A stretch of DNA of 64,000 nucleotides from an uncultured Polaribacter sp. Its GTDB lineage: Bacteria; Bacteroidota; Bacteroidia; Flavobacteriales; Flavobacteriaceae. The number at the start of each line of letters is the position of its first letter. Position 1 is the stretch's first letter. The position numbers and the translations under genes are program-made. Location of the stretch: assembly GCA_943787375.1 (NCBI GenBank), contig CALSME010000002.1, positions 186,001 to 250,000 of the forward strand. The letters are read 5' to 3'. Positions 44,566-53,707 of the stretch are shown in pieces. The notes beneath the pieces were generated by a model. The model had not been told where the DNA came from, searched no databases, and was given only the letters and a program-made list of their open reading frames with translations.

Positions 44566-45410
44566 GCTCCACCAACAATTTCAAGAATTTCGTTTGTAAT
44601 CGCTGCCTGACGTGCTTTGTTATAGGTTAACAATAAATCATCACGTAAGTCTTTTGCGTTGTCTGTTGCCTTGTGCATTGCTGTCATACGAGCTCCATGT
44701 TCTGAAGCAAAACTGTCTCGAATAGATTTGTACAACTGTGTTTTTAATGACTTTGGAATTAAAGCTAAAACAATTTCTTCTTTTGATGGCTCAAAAATAT
44801 AATCTGAATTCGTAATATCCGCTCCGCCTTCTATTGGTTTAATGGGTAGAAACTGCTCTACTTGTGGTATTTGAGTTGCTGCATTTTTAAATTGATTGTA
44901 GACAATTTCAATTTTATCATACGTCCCATCGATATACAATTCCATTAATTCCTCAGCTATTAAGGCTACATTATCAAAAGTTAAGCCATCAAAAATAGCA
45001 TCTTTGGAGTCTATTACTTTGAAGGTTTTCCCTAAAGTAGCTTTTCCTTTTTTACCAATAGTTAAAAGCTCTACCGTTTTATCAGCATATTTTTCGGCAA
45101 CTGTTTGTAAGACTCTCTTGGTTATAGAAGAGTTAAAACCTCCACACAATCCTCGATTAGAAGTTACAACCACTAATAAAACTTTTGAAACTTCTCTTGA
45201 TGTAGAATAAGCTCCCCCTGCATCACCGTCTAAAGTTGCGCTTAAATTTTGCAACAATTCCGTTAATTTAGAAGAATAAGGTCTCATTGCAGTAATAGCA
45301 TCTTGTGCTTTTTTCAACTTTGCAGCAGAAACCATTTTCATGGCACTGGTAATCTGCATGGTTGATCCAATCGATGAAATTCTGTTCCGTATTTCTTTTA
45401 AGTTTGCCAT
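44547..45410 (-). CDS. atpG: ATP synthase gamma subunit
   Basis: 287 residues. Central rotor shaft of F1. N-terminal ANLKEIRNRISSIGSTMQITSAMKMVSAAKLKKAQ and C-terminal RMTAMHKATDNAKDLRDDLLLTYNKARQAAITNEILEIVGG are canonical. The last six codons and the stop lie inside the 53-bp tandem repeat. Last gene of the atp operon; 77 bases separate it from atpA, filled by a long hairpin. Confidence 0.97.
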   Translation of the reverse strand: MANLKEIRNRISSIGSTMQITSAMKMVSAAKLKKAQDAITAMRPYSSKLTELLQNLSATLDGDAGGAYSTSREVSKVLLVVVTSNRGLCGGFNSSITKRVLQTVAEKYADKTVELLTIGKKGKATLGKTFKVIDSKDAIFDGLTFDNVALIAEELMELYIDGTYDKIEIVYNQFKNAATQIPQVEQFLPIKPIEGGADITNSDYIFEPSKEEIVLALIPKSLKTQLYKSIRDSFASEHGARMTAMHKATDNAKDLRDDLLLTYNKARQAAITNEILEIVGGAEALKN

Positions 45411-45432
45411 AATTCAGTAATTAGGTATTCGT

Positions 45433-45487
45433 AATTAGGTGTTAGTCGTTGAGCTAAAACCTAACGACTATACACTAGCTCCTAATT
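45433..45487 (-). repeat. Long hairpin in the atpA-atpG gap
   Basis: Arms AATTAGG-TGT-TAGTCGTT (45433-45450) and AACGACTA-T-ACA-CTAGCT-CCTAATT (45463-45487) pair with small internal loops around a 12-base loop. Two TAATTAGGT copies (45419, 45432) lie next to it. Its right arm reaches the atpA stop codon at 45488. Possibly an RNA processing or stability element, or a small mobile intergenic repeat. Confidence 0.7.
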
Positions 45488-47062
45488 TTAGTATTTACTT
45501 GAAATTTCTTTTGCTGCTGCTGTTAAAGTAGCAATTACTTCTGGAGTTAATTTCCCCGCTTTTAAAGTATCTAAAGTACCTCTATGCTTTCCGTTTAAGT
45601 AAGAAATGTAATCTTTCTCAAATTCTTTTACTTTATTTACGGGTACATCTTTTAATAAGTTTTTAGAACCTGCATAGATAATTGCTATTTGATCTTCTAC
45701 TGAGTAAGGATCATTTTGTCCTTGCTTTAAAATTTCAACATTACGTTGTCCTTTAGAAATCACACTCATGGTTGCTGCATCTAAATCGGAACCAAACTTT
45801 GCAAATGCTTCCAATTCACGGTATGCTGCTTGATCTAATTTTAAAGTACCTGATACTTTTTTCATCGATTTAATCTGAGCATTACCTCCAACACGAGATA
45901 CCGAAATACCTACGTTAATTGCTGGACGAACCCCTGAATTAAATAAATCTCCGTCTAAGAAAATTTGTCCATCTGTAATTGAAATTACGTTTGTTGGAAT
46001 GTATGCAGAAACATCTCCTGCTTGTGTTTCAATAATTGGCAATGCCGTTAAAGAACCTCCACCTTTTACAATTCCTTTTAAAGAATCTGGTAAATCGTTC
46101 ATTTCACTTGCAATTTTGTCATCATTGATCACTTTTGCAGCACGTTCTAATAAACGAGAGTGTAAGTAAAATACATCTCCAGGATACGCTTCACGTCCCG
46201 GTGGTCTTCTTAATAATAAAGAAATCTCACGGTAAGCAACGGCTTGTTTTGATAAATCATCAAAGATGATTAATGCAGGTCTTCCAGAGTCTCTAAAAAA
46301 CTCTCCAATAGCTGCTCCGGCAAACGGTGCATATACTTGCATTGCTGCAGGATCTGATGCATTTGCTGCTACGATTGTAGTGTATGCCATTGCGCCTTTT
46401 TCTTCTAACATGTTTGCAATTGCTGCAACTGTAGAAGCTTTCTGACCGATCGCTACATAGATACAGAATACTGGCTCACCAGCATCGTAAAATTCTTTCT
46501 GATTTAAAATAGTATCTAAGGCTACTGTAGACTTTCCTGTCTGACGGTCTCCAATAATCAACTCACGCTGTCCTCTTCCAACTGGAATCATTGCGTCAAT
46601 AGATTTGATCCCTGTTTGTAATGGCTCTGTTACGGGCTCTCTATAAATAACTCCAGGAGCTCTACGCTCTAAAGGCATTTCATAGGTTTTACCAGTAATT
46701 GGTCCTTTACCATCAATTGGGTTTCCTAAAGTATCTACAACTCTTCCAACGACACCTTCTCCTGCTTTTAAGGAAGCAATTCTTTCGGTACGTTTTACTG
46801 TAGAACCTTCTTTAATTGCTGTAGAAGCTCCTAACAATACAACTCCTGCATTGTCTTCTTCTAAGTTCAATACAATTCCTTCTAATCCATCTTCAAATTC
46901 TACAAGCTCTCCATATTGTACGTTCGATAATCCGTATACACGTGCAATACCATCTCCTACTTGTAAAACTGTTCCAACTTCGCTTAAGGTTGCGTTTGCG
47001 TCGAAATTTGTTAATTGTTGCTTTAAAATTGCTGATACTTCAGCGGGTTTAATTGATGCCAT
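45488..47062 (-). CDS. atpA: ATP synthase alpha subunit
   Basis: 524 residues. Walker A GDRQTGKS at 171-178 in the non-catalytic nucleotide site; [27 protein letters not shown] and the [10 protein letters not shown] motif are all present. Full length. The catalytic beta subunit gene (atpD) is not in this operon. Confidence 0.98.
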   Translation of the reverse strand: MASIKPAEVSAILKQQLTNFDANATLSEVGTVLQVGDGIARVYGLSNVQYGELVEFEDGLEGIVLNLEEDNAGVVLLGASTAIKEGSTVKRTERIASLKAGEGVVGRVVDTLGNPIDGKGPITGKTYEMPLERRAPGVIYREPVTEPLQTGIKSIDAMIPVGRGQRELIIGDRQTGKSTVALDTILNQKEFYDAGEPVFCIYVAIGQKASTVAAIANMLEEKGAMAYTTIVAANASDPAAMQVYAPFAGAAIGEFFRDSGRPALIIFDDLSKQAVAYREISLLLRRPPGREAYPGDVFYLHSRLLERAAKVINDDKIASEMNDLPDSLKGIVKGGGSLTALPIIETQAGDVSAYIPTNVISITDGQIFLDGDLFNSGVRPAINVGISVSRVGGNAQIKSMKKVSGTLKLDQAAYRELEAFAKFGSDLDAATMSVISKGQRNVEILKQGQNDPYSVEDQIAIIYAGSKNLLKDVPVNKVKEFEKDYISYLNGKHRGTLDTLKAGKLTPEVIATLTAAAKEISSKY

Positions 47063-47083
47063 CTGTTATTATTTGATGTATTA

Positions 47084-47641
47084 TTAAATTTTTGGAATAA
47101 AATGACTGTTGTCAAATTCCTTTCTCAATTCTGATAAATGATTGGAGATACTTGCATCATACTGCATGTCTCCAACTCGTAAAACAAATCCTCCTAAAAT
47201 AGCTGGATTTATTACATTTTCTAAGTTTGCATTATTGCCTGTTAATGCAACAATTTTCGCCAATACTTGTGCTTCTAATTCTTTTGTTAAAGGCACTGCT
47301 GTAGTAACCGTAGCTACCTGCATATGCTTTAAAAAATTATAGATAATTGCATATTGTTTTGCAATCGATTCTAACATTCCAAGACGTTTATTTTCTTGCA
47401 ACGTGTTAAAAAGACCAATAGCTACAGCATTTACCTTATCAGAAAATAACGCTTTTAACACTTTGATTTTCTCTGATGATTTAATCACAGGGCTTTTCAA
47501 TAATACTTTTAATTCACTGCTCTCTTTAATAGTGGTTGCAATTAATAGCATATCTTCATGTACCGCATCTTCTATCTTAGAATCTTTGGCAAGGTTTAAA
47601 ACCGCTTTTGCATACCGTAATGCTGCTCTTGCGTCTTTCAT
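47084..47641 (-). CDS. atpH: ATP synthase delta subunit
   Basis: 185 residues. Peripheral-stalk subunit: RAALRYAKAVLNLA at the N-terminus and the conserved C-terminal DxxVLGGFVLRVGDMQYDASISNHLSEL-like segment (AILGGFVLRVGDMQYDASI). Seven bases from atpF, 21 from atpA. Confidence 0.95.
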   Translation of the reverse strand: MKDARAALRYAKAVLNLAKDSKIEDAVHEDMLLIATTIKESSELKVLLKSPVIKSSEKIKVLKALFSDKVNAVAIGLFNTLQENKRLGMLESIAKQYAIIYNFLKHMQVATVTTAVPLTKELEAQVLAKIVALTGNNANLENVINPAILGGFVLRVGDMQYDASISNHLSELRKEFDNSHFIPKI

Positions 47642-47648
47642 AAATATC

Positions 47649-48149
47649 TTAATTTAAAGTAACGTCTTTTAAGATTCCTTCTACCAATTGTAGTTGGTCT
47701 TCTTTAGAGGCTAATTCTCTTTTGATGACAGATTCTGCAATACCAATAGACAAATCTGCAACGCTCTTTTTAATTTCTGCTAAAGCTGCTTGCTTTTCTT
47801 GTTCGATAGAGGCTTGCGCATTTTCGATTAAAGTCGTCGCAACTCCTTTTGCTTCTTCTTTTGCTTCAGAAATCATTTTTTCTTTGATGTCTCTAGCATC
47901 TTTCAACATCGCATCTCTTTCTTCTCTTGCTTCTTTGACCAATTGCTCGTTGTCTGACTGCAAGTTTTGCATTTCTTTACGTGCATTGTCTGCCGCTTCT
48001 AATGCATTGTTGATTCCAGATTCTCTTTCTTCTAAAGAGTTTAAAATTGGTTTCCACGCAAACTTTATCATTAAAGCAATTAAGGCTAATAATAAAATTG
48101 TAGAGACTACAAATAATCCTGGTGAAAAATCGTTTAATAAAGTTTCCAT
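47649..48149 (-). CDS. atpF: ATP synthase b subunit
   Basis: 166 residues. One membrane segment at ~12-32 (LFVVSTILLLALIALMIKFAW) and a long charged coiled coil typical of the b-type stator, ending SIGIAESVIKRELAS. Sits between the c-ring gene and atpH. Confidence 0.95.
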   Translation of the reverse strand: METLLNDFSPGLFVVSTILLLALIALMIKFAWKPILNSLEERESGINNALEAADNARKEMQNLQSDNEQLVKEAREERDAMLKDARDIKEKMISEAKEEAKGVATTLIENAQASIEQEKQAALAEIKKSVADLSIGIAESVIKRELASKEDQLQLVEGILKDVTLN

Positions 48150-48244
48150 TCTATAAACTAGTTATTGTTTTGATACTTTTTGTTTAATAAAAACAGGTTC
48201 TGTAACCAACCGTTACAGAACACTGTTCTTTGTTTTTGTTTGGA

Positions 48245-48454
<210 letters not shown>

Positions 48455-48469
48455 TTAAACAAATTTGTA

Positions 48470-49603
48470 TTAATGATGTTTGTGATCATCTACCGCCATG
48501 CCAATGAACAATGCGGAAAGCATTGTAAAAATATAAGCCTGTAAGAAAGCGACCAAAACCTCAATTAATGTTATAAAAAATGATAATAATAATGACAATC
48601 CTGTTGCACCAACAACCCCTAAAGATTCTTGAAGTGTAAACATAATTGCAATTAAACTCATTACCACAATGTGACCTGCTGAAATGTTTGCGAACAAACG
48701 TACTAATAATGAAAACGGCTTAATAACCAGTGCTCCAGCTAATTCTATAATTGCTAAAACAGGGCGAATTAAAACAGGAACTCCTGGCATCCATATCATA
48801 TGCATCCAATATCCTTTTGTTCCGCTTACGGTATAAATAACCAATGTAAATATTGCCAAACAAGCAGTTACTGCTAACTGACCGGTAACGTTAAATCCTA
48901 ACGGTGTTAATCCCGCTAAGTTTAAAATCCAAATAAAGAAAAATACTGTTAATAAATATCCTGTAAATCTTCTGTAGTGTTTCTCTCCAATATTGGGTCT
49001 TGCAATTTCATCACGAACATATAAAACCAATGGTTCTAGGATTCGACCAAAGCCTGTAGGCACTTTCTTTGTTTTGTATTGTCTTGCCAATTTAGAAAAC
49101 CACAACAACATGAACGCTCCAATTAATATCAATCCAAAAGCACTTTTTGTAATTGAAAAATCCAATACTTTGTGTGCATTTGTTGCATGATGTGTGTCAT
49201 CAAAAGCTACGGTTGCTGCATCGCTGTCAAGCTCATAAATTTTAGAGTGAATCTTTGCAAATTTCAGACCGTCTTTTTCTACGATTACATGTCCATCATC
49301 ATTGTGATGAAATTCTGAAGACATAAAAGTAACCAAACCTTCACTTGACCATAAAATTACAGGCAAAGGAAAACCAAGGTGCTTTCTTTCTCCAGAATCA
49401 CTGGTATAAGAAAATAATGAAAAATCATGCGAATCCTTGATGTGATGAAGAATGTATTCTTCAACTTCAGTTTTCGTATTTACTTGCCCTCCATCTTTTT
49501 TGGGGTCTTGATTTTTATCAGCATCTACTGCATAACCGCTGATAGAAAAAAGGGCTATGGCTACTATTGTAAGAAACTTGATTGATTTTTGTGCAATCTT
49601 CAT
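48470..49603 (-). CDS. atpB: ATP synthase a subunit with N-terminal extension
   Basis: 377 residues, longer than the ~270 of E. coli. A signal-like N-terminus (FLTIVAIALFSISGYAVDA) and ~120 periplasmic residues with His-rich FSLFSYTSDSG...HHNDDGH precede the usual membrane core. The essential Arg is in LLVRLFANISAGHIV, and the C-terminal half-channel helix (VLVAFLQAYIFTMLSALFIGMA) is present. The extension is a known Bacteroidota trait as far as I recall; its function is unclear. Confidence 0.96.
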   Translation of the reverse strand: MKIAQKSIKFLTIVAIALFSISGYAVDADKNQDPKKDGGQVNTKTEVEEYILHHIKDSHDFSLFSYTSDSGERKHLGFPLPVILWSSEGLVTFMSSEFHHNDDGHVIVEKDGLKFAKIHSKIYELDSDAATVAFDDTHHATNAHKVLDFSITKSAFGLILIGAFMLLWFSKLARQYKTKKVPTGFGRILEPLVLYVRDEIARPNIGEKHYRRFTGYLLTVFFFIWILNLAGLTPLGFNVTGQLAVTACLAIFTLVIYTVSGTKGYWMHMIWMPGVPVLIRPVLAIIELAGALVIKPFSLLVRLFANISAGHIVVMSLIAIMFTLQESLGVVGATGLSLLLSFFITLIEVLVAFLQAYIFTMLSALFIGMAVDDHKHH

Positions 49604-49654
49604 TGTAAAAATACGCTTTCTAAATTCGGTGCAAAAGTAAGTAATAAATTAATA

Positions 49655-50074
49655 TTATAAACCATTTTTTTGCTTAATTGTTTTAGCGCCGTTTGTATTC
49701 AAAATTTTTATCACAAAAAATGCTTCTGTTGATAAAAAAAGGAACAATGGAATCAGCAAAGAAATTGCTTGTGGATTCGTAAGACTTTCTTCCGCAAAGA
49801 TAGGCTTATAAAAGATTGTACAAAAAAGAAGAATTTTTAAAACGATGGTCGCCAGGTAGATAAAAGAGATTTGTTGAAATACTTTATCAACCCTAGAAAA
49901 GATGACAAAATTAAGGCACAATACCGATGAGAAAACCGCGTGAAAAAGATAAATTTTCTCCAAATTAAAAGGCAATTTGATTCCTATTTTTTCAAGAAGA
50001 AAAGCATGGGTATAAAAGCTCACAAAAAACAAAATTAAAAAGGTAAGTGGTAACGTAATAATTTTACGATTCAT
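49655..50074 (-). CDS. Unknown four-helix membrane protein of the atp operon
   Basis: 139 residues with four predicted membrane segments. Position between atpZ and atpB matches AtpI in other bacteria, and it may be the DUF6168-type protein seen at this place in flavobacteria (from memory, uncertain). Its start overlaps the end of atpZ by 11 bases, which implies translational coupling. An assembly or Mg2+/c-ring chaperone role is inference from position. Confidence 0.65.
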   Translation of the reverse strand: MNRKIITLPLTFLILFFVSFYTHAFLLEKIGIKLPFNLEKIYLFHAVFSSVLCLNFVIFSRVDKVFQQISFIYLATIVLKILLFCTIFYKPIFAEESLTNPQAISLLIPLFLFLSTEAFFVIKILNTNGAKTIKQKNGL

Positions 50075-50285
50075 TAATGTTGTTGGCTTGTTTTATAAGT
50101 GAGTACATGGCTAAAAAAATAGCTATGAGTGTAATTGTTTCTGTTAGAAAAGCTACTGCAAATTGGGCATCCAACCATGTACCGAGTAAAAACCCTCCAT
50201 AAATAATGATTCCCATTTGCAAGCCTGCTCCGGAAAGCTGTAAGGCCTTGTTAAGCGGTTTTTTCGGCGCGGTTTTTTTGTTCAT
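50064..50285 (-). CDS. AtpZ/AtpI family protein
   Basis: 73 residues with two membrane segments: GAGLQMGIIIYGGFLLGTWLD and ITLIAIFLAMYSLI, the AtpZ pattern. AtpZ/AtpI proteins act with c-ring assembly or as a Mg2+/Ca2+ channel. The start lies 35 bases inside the bactofilin gene and the end 11 bases inside the next gene, an unusually dense overlap. Confidence 0.85.
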   Translation of the reverse strand: MNKKTAPKKPLNKALQLSGAGLQMGIIIYGGFLLGTWLDAQFAVAFLTETITLIAIFLAMYSLIKQANNINES

Positions 50286-50664
50286 TGGGTTGATTCAATT
50301 CTTTTACAGCTCCTTTCATAGCACATGTTGCATTAAAAGTTGCTCCGGGCTCTACAGATAACTTCCCAATAACAACGTCTCCTGAAATTATTGCGGTACT
50401 TTTTATAGTGAGTGTTTCAGAAACCATCAACTGACCAGAAATTTTACCTTCAATATCTGCATTTGCAGTTTCTACATTTCCTTTTATAAAACCATCAACA
50501 CCTATAATAACACGCCCTTTTGTTGTTAAAGTTCCTTCCAAAGTTCCGTCAATTCTAAAATCTCCGTCCGATTTAATATCGCCAATGATAACGGTATTTT
50601 TTGCGATCACATTTCGATCCATAACTTTTGTCTTTTGTGTTTGTTGTTGTTTGTTATTAAACAT
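50251..50664 (-). CDS. Bactofilin (polymer-forming cytoskeletal protein)
   Basis: 137 residues. Right-handed beta-helix repeats of ~17 residues: VIAKNTVIIGDIKSDGDFRI, GTLTTKGRVIIGVDGFIKGNV, AIISGDVVIGKLSVEPGA. Bactofilins polymerise without nucleotide and organise cell-wall or motility proteins. Two bases after sprE and overlapping atpZ by 35 bases. The first 14 Gln/Lys-rich residues could be skipped by starting at the second Met. Confidence 0.9.
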   Translation of the reverse strand: MFNNKQQQTQKTKVMDRNVIAKNTVIIGDIKSDGDFRIDGTLEGTLTTKGRVIIGVDGFIKGNVETANADIEGKISGQLMVSETLTIKSTAIISGDVVIGKLSVEPGATFNATCAMKGAVKELNQPNEQKNRAEKTA

Positions 50665-50666
50665 TA

Positions 50667-52895
50667 TTATTCTTTTCTTAATTGTACTACAATTTGTTTT
50701 GCTTTTTTTCCTTCTTCTGAGTTTCCGTAGCGAAGCGCAACAAATTCCATTGCTTTTTCATACATCTCTTTATCCATGTACTTCCCTAAAGAATAAGCCT
50801 TTAAAAGTTCAAATTTAGGAATTAAAATCGAATTTTGAATTTTAGGTAAGATTTCATCTATTTTTTGCACCACTTCTTCGAACACCCCTTCTTTGTATAA
50901 ATAATACATTTCTTTATAGGTTTTTTCTGTTTCACTCAAAGATTTCTCAGAAGTTAACTTCTGATCTGGAAATTGAATCATTTGTGCAAACTTAGTGTCT
51001 GCATAGTTCTTTAAAATTTTATTTTTATAGTAGGTTTCTTTGGGCTTGTTTTTTACTGTTGTATAAATTTGATATAAATTGTAGTAAATTGATAATAATT
51101 GGTTTTCCGCTGGTTCTAAAGTAAGCAAACGTTCTAACTTTTCAATGGATAAAGGTAAATCTACAAACTGTTGTTTGTAAATCAACCCTAGCTCATACAG
51201 TCCTTGGTTCCTACCTATTTTTAAACTATCAATAATTATTTTATCTGTTGGAATGCTAGCAATATAGCTCGGCACATCATATCTCTTTGATGCAGTAGCT
51301 TCCTTTAAAACAGTTGTTGGTGAAGTACTCATTGCCCTTTTAGATGCCCAACGCCAATTGTCTTCCAGTGCTCTATTGTTCCATGTTTTTTGAAAGATTG
51401 TTTTTCCAAAAGACAACGATTGTCCGTTGTAAAAATACCACCCTCCTTTGCTTGTAGATTGTAAAGAATTCCCGAAAGAACTTCCAAAAGCCAATTGATT
51501 TAATTTTTGTTGTGCAGCCGCTTCGTCCTTCTTTTTCAATGCGTCCACATATTCTTGAAAATACGCTTCTTGATTCTCTACAGGCATTGCTGCCAATTTT
51601 AAAATACTATCATTGGTTTTTACGGTATTTTCAAATGCAATTAATGACGCTAAGTTTTTAAACTTTCTCTTTACGCGTCTAATTCTTAAATCCGTCTTGT
51701 TTTTTGCAACTTGTAAAACACTATCATAATAAGAACTTGCTAACTGAAACTCATTGTTTTTAAAATATAAATTTCCCAAACGCTCATAGGTGTAGGTTTT
51801 CTGTGTTGGTTTTGCATTTTTAGCCCGCAATGACTTATTGTAATTTTCGACAGCCAAGGAAATGCTGTCTTTGTATTCTTCTAAAACCCCTACTTGATAA
51901 TACAAAGCATCTAAATACGGTCTGTTGTCTCTATTTTTTATGAGTTTCAATAGCGTTTTATGCAAAGCCACTGAAGAGGAATCTTTTGAAAAGTTTTTTG
52001 CAATCTCTATCTGTGCATGAATTTTAAATTTATCGGGAGCTTTCCTAAAATTTACAATCCTTTTAAAAACCGTTGTTGCAGAATCTGGTTTGCTTTCTGA
52101 AGCATACATTTGACCTAAAATAAATAGGTTTCTTGCTGCTTGTACAGAATTTTTATTGGTTTTTGTTGCGTTAATTAAACTCTCTTTTGCTTTCTGCAAA
52201 CTATCTGTTTGCACATATGCCATTGCCAAAGCGGTATATCCTCTTTCTTTAATTTCGTCAGGTAAATCTGCCTCTAGCGTATCTTTAATTACTAACAAGT
52301 ATTTTAAAGACTCAATAGCAAAACGCTCATTATCAAGCCTTATGTTTGCTTTGGCACGCCAAATCTTTGTTTCGTTGATTAAACTGGCATCTGGGTAATT
52401 TTCAATTACATAATTAAACGCTTCAATTGCTGGAATAAATCGCTGGGAATAGTAGCGCGCTTTTCCCAATAGCAAATAAGCGTCGTCTATTTGACGGTTT
52501 CGCTCTTTTTCAAAAATGTTCATGGAATGCTTCTGGATCGCTTTTACAGCTTTTTCTTCTGCTCTATCGAATGGCGAGGTTGCCTTTGTTGTTTCTTTTT
52601 TCGAAGGGGGGGTGTCAAAACCTGAGAACTGCCCAGGGTTTGGCTTCACCGTAACGAGCACTTCTTCTTTAAATGCTAAAGGTTCTATTGGCAATTGTTT
52701 CCAAAAATTGTCTTCATAAGTTTCGTTGATTGCTTTTAATCCTATTTTAAATGCTTCCTTCCCATTAAACAAAACATTAAATTTTGTAGTGAGTGCATGG
52801 TAGTTTCTATTGATTACACTGTCTTTCTTTGTGCTACAAGCAAAGACCATTGTAAAAAATACCGCAATACAGATTATTTTTTGAATATGTTTCAT
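50667..52895 (-). CDS. sprE: T9SS lipoprotein SprE/PorW
   Basis: 742 residues. Lipobox with Cys20 (MVFACSTKKD), followed by the SprE/PorW signature NRNYHALTTKFNVLFNGKEAF and NFWKQLPIEPLAF, then about ten TPR-like helix pairs (for example ARYYSQRFIPAIEAFNYVIENYP, GNLYFKNNEFQLASSYYDSVL). SprE in Flavobacterium johnsoniae and PorW in Porphyromonas gingivalis are needed for type IX secretion and, in the former, gliding. It matches the T9SS cargo genes at 2212 and 9802. First gene of the bactofilin-atp run. Confidence 0.85.
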   Translation of the reverse strand: MKHIQKIICIAVFFTMVFACSTKKDSVINRNYHALTTKFNVLFNGKEAFKIGLKAINETYEDNFWKQLPIEPLAFKEEVLVTVKPNPGQFSGFDTPPSKKETTKATSPFDRAEEKAVKAIQKHSMNIFEKERNRQIDDAYLLLGKARYYSQRFIPAIEAFNYVIENYPDASLINETKIWRAKANIRLDNERFAIESLKYLLVIKDTLEADLPDEIKERGYTALAMAYVQTDSLQKAKESLINATKTNKNSVQAARNLFILGQMYASESKPDSATTVFKRIVNFRKAPDKFKIHAQIEIAKNFSKDSSSVALHKTLLKLIKNRDNRPYLDALYYQVGVLEEYKDSISLAVENYNKSLRAKNAKPTQKTYTYERLGNLYFKNNEFQLASSYYDSVLQVAKNKTDLRIRRVKRKFKNLASLIAFENTVKTNDSILKLAAMPVENQEAYFQEYVDALKKKDEAAAQQKLNQLAFGSSFGNSLQSTSKGGWYFYNGQSLSFGKTIFQKTWNNRALEDNWRWASKRAMSTSPTTVLKEATASKRYDVPSYIASIPTDKIIIDSLKIGRNQGLYELGLIYKQQFVDLPLSIEKLERLLTLEPAENQLLSIYYNLYQIYTTVKNKPKETYYKNKILKNYADTKFAQMIQFPDQKLTSEKSLSETEKTYKEMYYLYKEGVFEEVVQKIDEILPKIQNSILIPKFELLKAYSLGKYMDKEMYEKAMEFVALRYGNSEEGKKAKQIVVQLRKE

Positions 52896-52984
52896 AAGAC
52901 TAAAAACTCCTATTTACAACAGATTTCTTTTAAAAATATTGCAGTTAGGAGTGTAAAAATAGGAATAAATTAAGAATAGAAGAC

Positions 52985-53680
52985 TTAAGCAGAAAAATAG
53001 CTTTCCAATTCTTTTAAAGTTGCTGCAGAGGTTTCAATGTCTTTTACTACAATTCCCTTGTCTAGAACGACAATTCTGTCACAGACTTCTGTTACATGAC
53101 TAAGGTCATGACTAGAAACTAACAGTGTGATTTCTTTGTTGTCTGTCAACTCTTTTAAGATTTTTTTTAATCGGATTTGTGTCGTTGGATCTAAGTTTGC
53201 AAACGGCTCATCTAAGACAACAACCTGAGGATTTCCCATTAAAGCAGCAGCAATTCCTGCTTTTTTCTGATTCCCTTTGCTTAAATCTCTTAAATACTTT
53301 TTCTTCCCAATGATTTCATCATTAAAAAAAACATCAAACTTTGCAATAAATGCAGCAACATCTGCTTTGTTCATTCCACGTAAATCGCCAACAAATTCAA
53401 AATATTCTTCGGGTGTTAAATAGCCAATCAAAAAAGATTCATCAATAAAAGAACCTGTAAAGTTTTTCCAGTCTTCACTTGTATTTACTTCAACGTTATT
53501 ATTGGTAATTTTACCTGTAGTGGGTCTAATTAAATCTAATAAAATATTAAACAACGTTGTTTTTCCTGCTCCGTTATTACCAACCAACCCAAAGCTTTGT
53601 CCTTTTGGAATCGTAATTGTTTCAACATTTAAAACAACTGCTTTTCCGTATTTTTTTGAAATATTGTCTATTGTAATCAT
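52985..53680 (-). CDS. ABC transporter ATP-binding protein
   Basis: 231 residues with Walker A GNNGAGKT (34-41), signature LSKGNQKKAGIAAALMGNP, Walker B VVVLDEPFANLDP and the switch His in SSHDLSHV. Partner is the DUF5687 membrane protein 27 bases upstream. The last gene of the PadR operon. Substrate unknown. Confidence 0.93.
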   Translation of the reverse strand: MITIDNISKKYGKAVVLNVETITIPKGQSFGLVGNNGAGKTTLFNILLDLIRPTTGKITNNNVEVNTSEDWKNFTGSFIDESFLIGYLTPEEYFEFVGDLRGMNKADVAAFIAKFDVFFNDEIIGKKKYLRDLSKGNQKKAGIAAALMGNPQVVVLDEPFANLDPTTQIRLKKILKELTDNKEITLLVSSHDLSHVTEVCDRIVVLDKGIVVKDIETSAATLKELESYFSA

Positions 53681-53707
53681 TGTTTTTTCTTTAAATTTTG
53701 TGTGGTT

